Shown: in pieces, positions 51,938-59,322 of the stretch
How the letters are laid out: each line of letters starts with the position of its first letter
Position numbering within the stretch: position 1 is the stretch's first letter
Source: Chitinophagaceae bacterium
GTDB lineage: Bacteria; Bacteroidota; Bacteroidia; Chitinophagales; Chitinophagaceae
NCBI GenBank assembly: GCA_947454235.1
Contig: CANGIY010000017.1
Span: 1-64,000 of the forward strand
DNA length: 64,000 nucleotides
Direction: 5' to 3'
Notes under the pieces: generated by a model
Told to the model about the DNA's origin: nothing
Database searches by the model: none
The model's input: only the letters and a program-made list of their open reading frames with translations
Translations under genes and position numbers: made by a program

Positions 51938-53574
51938 AACGGAGGATCGTCGTCGTCCGTAGGAGCCGGACCTCGCCTGAATGGTGATGCCGGCATATCG
52001 TCGTCATCTTCAAAGTTTACGTTATTCGCTTTCGACTGCATGGTTTGGTAGCCCCCATCCTGCACGAAAAGTTTGGAGTCGGTGAGCCCACTGGTATCAC
52101 GACCTGTAATACCTGCATGCGGGTTGTTTTGTTTTAGACCTGCGCCTATTGAGAACGAATCGAAAGTATCTTCAAAATCAACGAATCGCTGGTATTCTTT
52201 AATGAAACGAACTTTTTCGATACCGGTACTACCATTCCTGTGCTTGGCAATGTGAATGTGGGTTTCACCTTCAACTGTTTCGCCATGGGCGTCATTATTG
52301 ATACCGTAGTATTCAGGACGGTACAGGAACATAACCATATCGGCATCCTGTTCAATCGCACCCGATTCACGGAGGTCACTCAACTGAGGTACTTTTGATT
52401 CTTTCCTCGTTTCCACTGAACGGTTCAACTGAGAAAGTGCAATAATTGGTACTTCAAGTTCTTTCGCAAGCGCTTTAAGGTCGCGGGAGATTTTACTGAT
52501 CTCCTGTTCGCGGTTGGTATTTTTATCGCCACCCGCCTGCATAAGCTGCAGGTAGTCGATGATAATCATTGAAATGCCGTGCTTTTGTTTTAGACGCCTT
52601 GCCTTGGCACGTAATTCGAAAATGTTCAAAGCCGCCTGATCGTCAATGTAAATTTTAGCCTCAGCCAGTTTGCTCATTCTTTGCGTCATCTGCACAAATT
52701 CGTGTTCGGGCATATTACCACGCGTAATATTTTCCAACTTAACATCTGTAACGCAGCTCAATAACCTTTTTACTAACTGACCTGCACCCATCTCCAACGA
52801 GAAGAATGCTACCGGATAAGGCTTTTCTTTGTTAAGTGCAGCATTCAAAGCCAGGTTAAGACAGAATGCTGTTTTACCCACGGCGGGACGGGCTGCAAGA
52901 ATAATAAGATCGGTTTTTTGCCAACCTGAAGTAAGTTGATCGAGGCTTTTGAAACCTGATGGTACACCTGTTACATCAGAAGTCTTATTACGCGCCTCGT
53001 CAATTTCCGACATCGTTTTAACGAGTACGTCGGCAATGGAGTTGAAGTTCTTACGAAGGTGCTTATCTGTAATTTCATAAAGCCCTGATTCAGCTTTGTC
53101 AAGCAAATCGAAAACATCGGTACTGTCTTCGTATGCATCGCTAATCACTGCTCCTGAAATTCGAATCAATTCGCGTTGAATGAACTTTTCCATCACGATA
53201 CGAGCGTGCGCCTCAACGTGGGCACTACTCAAAACGCTCATGGTGAGGCGAGTGAGATAATAGGCACCGCCTACAATCTCAAGTTCTGCCCGCTTCCTAA
53301 GTTCATCTGTAATCGTTAAAAGGTCAACCGGAACGCCCTTATCAAAAAGACTACGCATTGCTGCATATATTTTTTGGTGCGAATCCATGTAAAAACACTC
53401 AGCACTTTGAATCACTTCCAGCACTTGAGCGAATGTGTCTTTTTCAAGCATGCAGGCGCCTAACACTGCTTCCTCCATCTCAACTGCTTGCGGTGGCACC
53501 TTACCATACACAAGTGTTGAAATATCGGGCTTTCTAGCAGTTTTGCGTCCCACATCCTTTTTTACTACAGACAT
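51934..53574 (-). CDS. dnaB: Replicative DNA helicase DnaB
   Basis: A 546-residue hexameric 5'-3' helicase of the replication fork. Residues ~20-120 are the DnaB N-terminal domain (VPPQAVEMEEAVLGACMLEKDTF). The RecA domain begins near 200: VPSGFKSLDQLTSGWQKTDL, Walker A AARPAVGKTAF, FSLEMGAGQLVKRL, Walker B IIIDYLQLM, and the arginine-finger HRNGSTG. The tail of ~75 residues is acidic and ends DDDDPPF, close to the SSB tip (DDDxPF). E. coli DnaB (471 residues) lacks such a tail. It is monocistronic; its 3' end overlaps the halogenase-like gene by 4 bp. Confidence 0.97.
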   Translation of the reverse strand: MSVVKKDVGRKTARKPDISTLVYGKVPPQAVEMEEAVLGACMLEKDTFAQVLEVIQSAECFYMDSHQKIYAAMRSLFDKGVPVDLLTITDELRKRAELEIVGGAYYLTRLTMSVLSSAHVEAHARIVMEKFIQRELIRISGAVISDAYEDSTDVFDLLDKAESGLYEITDKHLRKNFNSIADVLVKTMSEIDEARNKTSDVTGVPSGFKSLDQLTSGWQKTDLIILAARPAVGKTAFCLNLALNAALNKEKPYPVAFFSLEMGAGQLVKRLLSCVTDVKLENITRGNMPEHEFVQMTQRMSKLAEAKIYIDDQAALNIFELRAKARRLKQKHGISMIIIDYLQLMQAGGDKNTNREQEISKISRDLKALAKELEVPIIALSQLNRSVETRKESKVPQLSDLRESGAIEQDADMVMFLYRPEYYGINNDAHGETVEGETHIHIAKHRNGSTGIEKVRFIKEYQRFVDFEDTFDSFSIGAGLKQNNPHAGITGRDTSGLTDSKLFVQDGGYQTMQSKANNVNFEDDDDMPASPFRRGPAPTDDDDPPF

Positions 53575-53969
53575 ATTCAGAACAAATTTTGAATGTTAAA
53601 CAATCTCAAATTCCTTCACATAATGGGTCGAAATAAGAACATCTAAGTCCTTTTTCCGTCACACAGTTTTTTGCAGAAGGGGTGCGAAAATAGGTGCTTC
53701 TAGCTTGCCTGCCAACAAAAAGGCAAATAATACTTACGCACGAATAAATGCCCTGTATCAACATGATATACCACTTGACTCACTATCTGAACTAACCGTC
53801 GATTCACCTAAAGTTACGAAACAAAATATATGGTTCAATCGAACACCAAACGCAGGTATTTTATTTAACATTTGTATAAAACCTTGCACTCGAGCATCTA
53901 AAATCAAGAAAATTATCTCAACAAATAATTCAATAACGGCATTATAGAAGCATGATTTTCAGATGGATT
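53575..53969. other. 395-bp gap upstream of dnaB
   Basis: No gene I can support. A weak TATTTTCG box (one mismatch to TAnnTTTG) sits on the minus strand at 53692-53685 and may be the dnaB promoter, about 110 bp upstream. A TTG-started 80-codon frame on the plus strand (53705-53947) lacks any motif and is rejected. No strong hairpin or repeat was seen. Confidence 0.5.
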
Positions 53970-56168
53970 TTAAAGCACAAATAGTCCCGCCTTGTACAAT
54001 AAATACACTGGTTTATTGTCCCAAAACAATTCGAAGTCATCCCAGCCATTTGTTTCATAGTCAGCCTGAATGTCTTTAAATAATGTTGGTTTAGGGTTGC
54101 TGATATGGCAATGATTGAGGGTGGCGTGCAGCCAAATTCCTTTGTCTTTATCAACCCTTATATCCAGCGTTTCAGTGGTTGTCTGAAACTTTAACGAAGC
54201 GACTTCCCAGGAGGCTCCTTTTTTTGATTTTGTCACTATTTCAAGCCGTGGCAATTCACCACAGAACACCACCCGTTGGTTGGCGTTGAAGGAAATGATT
54301 TCGCCCTGTTCCAGTATTTTCTGAATAAAATCGGGAGCAATTTTTGTTCTTGGCACTTTCTCTTCAAACCATTTTTGCAGGGGGGCATCCAGACCCACAC
54401 CATGCATATAGTTAAATAATGACTTTTTCAACCCGTCGGAAAAAATGGACGGATCGGCACCCGATGGATCGATGTAATCGAGGTCATTATTTGCGAATGG
54501 ACCATGAGGACCGCTGGTTATTTTAATCCCGAATTTTTCAGGGGCCAATCCTACCGGACTATGAACAGTTAATGCGAACCGATGCCAAAAGCCTGATTGC
54601 AATATTCCGGCATTGAACATTTGGCGCACCATTTCCATCGAGTCAATGGTTTCTTGTGCTGTTTGCGATGGGAAACCATACATAAGGTATGCATGCACCA
54701 TGATACCCGCTTCGCGGAAGTGCTTGTTTACCTGTGCTACCTGCGCAACTGTAATACCTTTTTGAATGAGTTCGAGTAACCTATCTGATGCCACCTCTAA
54801 CCCACCAGACACTGCAATACACCCTGAAGCACGCAACAAGAAACACAAATCGCGCGTGAAACTTTTTTCAAAACGAATATTTGTCCACCAACTTACCACT
54901 AATCTTCTCCTGATGATTTCAATTGCAACTGCCTTCATTAATGCCGGAGGTGCTGCTTCATCAACAAAATGGAAGCCAGTTTCACCCGTCTCAGCAATTA
55001 ATTGCTCCATCTTATCTACAATCAATGAAGCTGCAATTGGCTCATAAACTTTGATATAGTCGAGTGAAACATCGCAAAAAGTACACTTACCCCAATAGCA
55101 GCCGTGCGCCATTGTCAGCTTATTCCAACGTCCATCGCTCCAAAGGCTGTGCATGGGGTTGGTTACTTCAATTACTGATAGGTAGTCTTTGATTGGCAAC
55201 CCTGCATAATCGGGAGTACCCACTTCAGATTGTTGATAGTCGTTACAAGCAGCATAATTGATGTAACATACCTTACTGTCTTGCAGTAAAAAAGTGCGTT
55301 TTAACTCATTGATACTGCACTTACCATTAATGAAATTTATGAGTTGCTCAAGTGGTCTTTCGCCATCATCAAGGGTAACAAAATTGAAATACTCGAATAC
55401 TCGAACATCGTTCAAACTTCGCAGTTCAGTATTGGGGAAGCCGCCACCAAGTGCCAGGCGTGTCTGCTGATGATGTTTTTTGAACCATTGTGCTATCCTG
55501 AATCCTGCAAAAAGATTCCCAGGAAACGGCACAGATACTGCGACTAATTGAGGCGACTCCTTACCTATTTTTGCTTCAAGTACCTCAAATAACATTGTAT
55601 CTATCAATGATTCGGGTGCTAGTAAACTGTGGTGTAATTCGTCAAAGGTATTGGCGTAACGTCCCAATTTTTCAGCGTAGCGGCTGAATCCAAAATGCGG
55701 GTCAACACACTCTACAATCAAATCGTTGACATCTTCCAGATACAGTGTTGCTAAATGCCTTGCTTTATCCTGATTACCCATTGCACCAAAAGCCCACGAC
55801 AGCTCTTCAGCCTGACTGAAGCGTGCAGCCTCGGGCAAAAATCCGCGACGGCAAATATTTTGTGCCAGTGTTGGGTCATGATGTTGCAGAAATCGCACTA
55901 CGGAATCTATGGTTTCAATGTATTTGTTTTTTAAAGCCAGAATTCTCTTTGCATTTTCTGAAAAGCCTTCTGCAGGTGCTACAACCGCATCAAAAATGCG
56001 TATTAGCCCCTTTTTTGAAAACATTTTCAAAATGACTTCTATTCCCAGGTCAGCCTGGTCGGCTGTTATTCCTTTAGTATTAAAAAATCCCTTCAAATAA
56101 GCCGTTGCCGGGTAAGGGGTGTTTAATTGAGTGAAAGGAGGAGTGACCAAGAATACCTGTGGAGCCAA
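53970..56168 (-). CDS. B12-binding-domain radical SAM protein
   Basis: A 732-residue enzyme. The N-terminal ~310 residues follow the cobalamin-domain layout (FLVTPPFTQLNTPYPATAYLKG ... VSVPFPGNLFAGF ... LALGGGFPN). The radical SAM core begins at HGCYWGKCTFCDV (Cys357, Cys362, Cys365): the spacing is CX4CX2C, not the usual CX3CX2C. GLEVASDRLLELIQKGI and AYLMYGFPSQTAQETIDS are later core motifs. The C-terminal ~150 residues are beta-rich and unknown. Substrate unknown. Translation begins at TTG (MAPQVFLVTPPF); no in-frame ATG lies near. A TAAATTTA box lies upstream. It is divergent from a methyltransferase gene, 148 bp away. Confidence 0.85.
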   Translation of the reverse strand: MAPQVFLVTPPFTQLNTPYPATAYLKGFFNTKGITADQADLGIEVILKMFSKKGLIRIFDAVVAPAEGFSENAKRILALKNKYIETIDSVVRFLQHHDPTLAQNICRRGFLPEAARFSQAEELSWAFGAMGNQDKARHLATLYLEDVNDLIVECVDPHFGFSRYAEKLGRYANTFDELHHSLLAPESLIDTMLFEVLEAKIGKESPQLVAVSVPFPGNLFAGFRIAQWFKKHHQQTRLALGGGFPNTELRSLNDVRVFEYFNFVTLDDGERPLEQLINFINGKCSINELKRTFLLQDSKVCYINYAACNDYQQSEVGTPDYAGLPIKDYLSVIEVTNPMHSLWSDGRWNKLTMAHGCYWGKCTFCDVSLDYIKVYEPIAASLIVDKMEQLIAETGETGFHFVDEAAPPALMKAVAIEIIRRRLVVSWWTNIRFEKSFTRDLCFLLRASGCIAVSGGLEVASDRLLELIQKGITVAQVAQVNKHFREAGIMVHAYLMYGFPSQTAQETIDSMEMVRQMFNAGILQSGFWHRFALTVHSPVGLAPEKFGIKITSGPHGPFANNDLDYIDPSGADPSIFSDGLKKSLFNYMHGVGLDAPLQKWFEEKVPRTKIAPDFIQKILEQGEIISFNANQRVVFCGELPRLEIVTKSKKGASWEVASLKFQTTTETLDIRVDKDKGIWLHATLNHCHISNPKPTLFKDIQADYETNGWDDFELFWDNKPVYLLYKAGLFVL

Positions 56169-56316
56169 AGCATATGATTTTGCAGGTAAATTTAGGCTGA
56201 ATTAGGCAAACTGTAACCCATATAGAATCTTGGGTTACACTAAAATGCACATGAATATTCATTTGTTCATGAAATAACAGCAACTTTGCTCAAAATTTCA
56301 ATTCAATACTACCCGA

Positions 56317-56961
56317 ATGAGCTGGAGGTGGCAGTTAGCACAATTTTTTGAACGTAGATGGTGGCGCAGATATATGCACAACAAAAACACCGCCGAATAC
56401 CTTCAATTAAAGCGAGAAATGTGGCAAAATCTCATTAACTCGTGCGCTCCTCAGCTCACAATTTCCACTGATTCTTCAATACTTGATATGGGTTGCGGCC
56501 CTGCCGGTATCTTTATGAGTTTCCCTGAAAATCCAGTTACTGCGGTTGACCCTCTCATAGAAAGTTATGAAGCAGACCTTGATGTTTTTTCCAAAAATAA
56601 GTACCCCAACGTCCAATTTATCCAATCGGGAATTGAGTCGTTTAAATGTAACAAACCGTATGATATTGTCTTTTGCATGAACGCTATTAACCACGTGAAA
56701 GACATTAAAGCCGGATTTAAAACATTGGCAGATTGTTGTAAGAAGGGCGGCACAGTGGTTATTACCATTGACGCACACACGAGCAATTTCATGAAGGGTA
56801 TTTTCAGAATTGGCCCCGGTGATATTTTACACCCACATCAGTACGACAAAAAAGAATATTGTGCATTTCTTACCGACAACGGATTTAAGGTGGTTAAAGA
56901 AGTAACCATTGAAAAAGGAAAAGTATTTGACTACTACATGATTGTAGCCGAAAAGGTATAA
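56317..56961 (+). CDS. Class I SAM-dependent methyltransferase
   Basis: A 214-residue methyltransferase: SAM site ILDMGCGPAGIFMSFP, acidic loop VTAVDPLIESYE, MNAINHVKDIKAGFKTLADCCKKGG and VVITIDAH. It resembles small ubiquinone-type or generic methyltransferases; the substrate is unknown. It starts at ATG 56317 (…CCCGAATGAGC). A near-consensus CAACTTTG box lies at 56281-56288. Its place back to back with the B12 radical SAM protein may mean a shared pathway, but that is only position. Confidence 0.83.
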   Translation: MSWRWQLAQFFERRWWRRYMHNKNTAEYLQLKREMWQNLINSCAPQLTISTDSSILDMGCGPAGIFMSFPENPVTAVDPLIESYEADLDVFSKNKYPNVQFIQSGIESFKCNKPYDIVFCMNAINHVKDIKAGFKTLADCCKKGGTVVITIDAHTSNFMKGIFRIGPGDILHPHQYDKKEYCAFLTDNGFKVVKEVTIEKGKVFDYYMIVAEKV

Positions 56962-57010
56962 CACCACACTCCCAAAAGGGTTATCCACGATTGAGTGAAT
57001 TAATGAATCC

Positions 57011-57039
57011 TTGATTTTACATATTAACCATTAATTTTG
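57011..57039 (+). promoter_or_regulatory. Promoter of lysS (TTG, 18-bp gap, TAATTTTG), predicting a leaderless mRNA
   Basis: TTG at 57011-57013 and TAATTTTG at 57032-57039 match the consensus. The box ends 5 bp before the lysS ATG (TTTTGCGCCCATG), the same layout as rfbF at 12072-12085. Confidence 0.6.
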
Positions 57040-57044
57040 CGCCC

Positions 57045-58559
57045 ATGCATACAGAATTAAGCGAACAAGAGTTAGTTCGCCGGGAAAAATTGAATGAACT
57101 GAGGCAATTGGGGATAGACCCGTTCCCTGCCCCGCTTTTTGAAATCACACACACAGCGGAAGAAATAAAACGGGATTTTAATGAAACTACTGCTGAACAA
57201 TTTAAGGCTGTTTCACTTGCCGGACGTATTATGCAGGTACGTGACATGGGTAAGGCTAATTTCGCAGTGTTACAAGATGCAACAGGTAAGATTCAGGTGT
57301 ATGTGAAGCGTGACGACATTTGCCCTGAAGACGACAAAACATTATACAACACAGTTTGGAAAAAACTGCTTGATATTGGTGATATCATTGGCGTTAAAGG
57401 CTATGTGTTCACAACAAAAACAGGTGAGACTTCAATTCACGTTTCATCGTTTACTTTATTAACTAAAGCACTACACCCGCTTCCTATCGTTAAAGAAAAA
57501 GACGGCGAAGTATTTGATGCTGTTACAGACCTCGAGTTCAAGTATCGCCAGCGTTATGCTGACCTGATTGTGAACCCACATGTGAAAGATACTTTTACCA
57601 GGATCACAAAAATGAAAAATGCCATCCGCACTTTCCTTAACGACCGTGGTGGATTGGAAGTAGATACTCCTGTGTTGCAAAGCATTCCGGGTGGAGCTAT
57701 CGCTCGCCCTTTTGTTACCCACCACAATGCATTGAACATTCCTTTGTACTTACGTATTGCGAATGAATTGTACCTAAAACGCCTAATCGTTGGTGGTTTT
57801 GAGTGGGTGTATGAATTCTCTCGCAACTTCCGTAACGAGGGTATGGACCGCACTCACAACCCGGAATTCACCATTCTGGAGTTTTATGTTGCGTACAAAG
57901 ACTACTTGTGGATGATGGATACCACCGAACAGTTGTTGGAACAAACAGCAATTGCAACCAATGGTGACACAAAATCTTCAGTGAATGGTGTTGAAGTTGA
58001 TTTCAAAGCACCGTACAAACGCATCAGTATTTTCGATGCCATCAAAGAACATACAGGATTCGATATTTCTGGCATGGATGAAGACGGACTCAGAGATGTT
58101 TGTAAACAACTGAAAATTCAGGTGGAACCTTCAATGGGTAAGGGCAAATTGATAGATGAGATTTTCGGTGGAAAATGTGAGCATCATTACATACAACCAA
58201 CTTTTATCACTGACTACCCTGTTGAGATGAGTCCTTTAACTAAGAAGCACCGTGACAAACCAGGATTGGTTGAACGTTTTGAGCTGATTATCAATGGTAA
58301 AGAGATTGCCAATGCATACAGCGAGTTAAACGACCCAATTGACCAGCGCGAGCGTTTTGAAGAGCAAGTGCGCTTGATGGAACGCGGAGATGAAGAAGCA
58401 ATGTACATCGACTATGACTTCTTACGTGCCCTTGAATATGGTATGCCTCCAACTGCAGGAATTGGTATTGGCATTGAACGTTTGGCGATGTTGCTTACAG
58501 GCAATGTCAGCATTCAGGATGTGTTGTTCTTCCCGCAAATGAGACCAGAAGTTTCTTAA
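57045..58559 (+). CDS. lysS: Lysyl-tRNA synthetase (class II)
   Basis: A 504-residue class IIb synthetase. Residues ~55-150 are the OB-fold anticodon domain (VSLAGRIMQVRDMGKANFAVLQDATGKIQVY). Motif 1 is ITKMKNAIRTFLNDRGGLEVDTPVL, motif 2 FSRNFRNEGMDRTHNPEFT, motif 3 GIGIGIERLAMLL. HHNALNIPLYLRIANELYLKRL and EFTILEFYVAYKDY fit LysRS. Length is normal. It has its own promoter and a very strong terminator. Confidence 0.97.
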   Translation: MHTELSEQELVRREKLNELRQLGIDPFPAPLFEITHTAEEIKRDFNETTAEQFKAVSLAGRIMQVRDMGKANFAVLQDATGKIQVYVKRDDICPEDDKTLYNTVWKKLLDIGDIIGVKGYVFTTKTGETSIHVSSFTLLTKALHPLPIVKEKDGEVFDAVTDLEFKYRQRYADLIVNPHVKDTFTRITKMKNAIRTFLNDRGGLEVDTPVLQSIPGGAIARPFVTHHNALNIPLYLRIANELYLKRLIVGGFEWVYEFSRNFRNEGMDRTHNPEFTILEFYVAYKDYLWMMDTTEQLLEQTAIATNGDTKSSVNGVEVDFKAPYKRISIFDAIKEHTGFDISGMDEDGLRDVCKQLKIQVEPSMGKGKLIDEIFGGKCEHHYIQPTFITDYPVEMSPLTKKHRDKPGLVERFELIINGKEIANAYSELNDPIDQRERFEEQVRLMERGDEEAMYIDYDFLRALEYGMPPTAGIGIGIERLAMLLTGNVSIQDVLFFPQMRPEVS

Positions 58560-58579
58560 AATTCTAACTTACATAATTT

Positions 58580-58613
58580 CATTATAGCCACTTCGAAAGA
58601 GGTGGCTATAATG
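58580..58613 (+). terminator. Rho-independent terminator of lysS
   Basis: CATTATAGCCACTTC pairs with GAGGTGGCTATAATG (15 bp with one G-U) around a GAAA tetraloop, followed by TTTTT. It lies 21 bp after the lysS stop. Confidence 0.93.
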
Positions 58614-58644
58614 TTTTTGGGGTATTTTGGTAATATTGTGTTCA

Positions 58645-59253
58645 ATGAAACGTATTCCACTCATACTGCTCTTTTCACGCATTCCTGCAGGTCTTATGGT
58701 GATTTTGTTGACCGTAATACGGTCGCAAGTGAACTATGCAGGAATTGCCATTTCGTGGCTGATGGCATATGCTGTTATCTCTGATATTTTTGACGGTATT
58801 TTAGCTCGCAAACTGGGAGTTTCGCACCCCAAAATGCGGGTATGGGATTCATCGGTTGACCAATTCTTTTGGGTATCGACAATTGCATGTTCAATTTTGT
58901 TCGCAAAAGCATTTTATGAAAATCACTTATGGGCTATTTTGACGGTAGTAACATTAGAAGTAATTGCGTACATCATTTCTTACATCAAATTCAGGAAGCC
59001 AGTTGCTACACATTCTATACTGGCAAAAATATGGACGATATCGTTGTGCGTGTTTCTGATTGTGTTATTCTTAAATGGCAGTGCCGGAATTAGCTATTGG
59101 ATAATGATTGTTATTGGCGCAATTTCCCGTTTAGAAATCATTGGTATATTGGTAGTGATGAAAGAATGGCAAAGTGACATACCCAATATCATACAGGCTT
59201 TAAGAGCAGAAAAAGGGGAAGAGATAATTCGAAACAAGTGGTTTAATGGGTAG
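58645..59253 (+). CDS. CDP-alcohol phosphatidyltransferase-family membrane enzyme
   Basis: A 202-residue protein with about six hydrophobic segments. The family motif DxxDGxxAR(x)8G(x)3D(x)3D is seen as SDIFDGILARKLGVSHPKM...VWDSSVDQ. All Asp, the first Gly and the AR are kept; the second Gly is replaced by Met. The family joins CDP-diacylglycerol or CDP-alcohols to an alcohol in phospholipid synthesis; here it is near PgsA-like size. A TTG at 58627 is in frame, but ATG 58645 is preferred. The protein starts about 30 bp after the lysS terminator. Confidence 0.83.
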   Translation: MKRIPLILLFSRIPAGLMVILLTVIRSQVNYAGIAISWLMAYAVISDIFDGILARKLGVSHPKMRVWDSSVDQFFWVSTIACSILFAKAFYENHLWAILTVVTLEVIAYIISYIKFRKPVATHSILAKIWTISLCVFLIVLFLNGSAGISYWIMIVIGAISRLEIIGILVVMKEWQSDIPNIIQALRAEKGEEIIRNKWFNG

Positions 59254-59280
59254 CCTCCGGCACCTATGGGCATAAAAAAA

Positions 59281-59298
59281 CGCAGCCGATTGACTGCG
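59281..59298. terminator. Bidirectional Rho-independent terminator
   Basis: CGCAG (59281-59285) pairs with CTGCG (59294-59298) around an 8-nt loop, with A7 before and T7 after, so it works for the CDP-alcohol gene (+) and for the T9SS cargo gene (-). Confidence 0.88.
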
Positions 59299-59322
59299 TT
59301 TTTTTGAAGGAATTAGTTTCGA

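Noticed and set aside
53705-53947. 80-codon plus-strand frame in the gap upstream of dnaB
   Set aside because: TTG start only, no promoter in the right place, no motif and biased composition.
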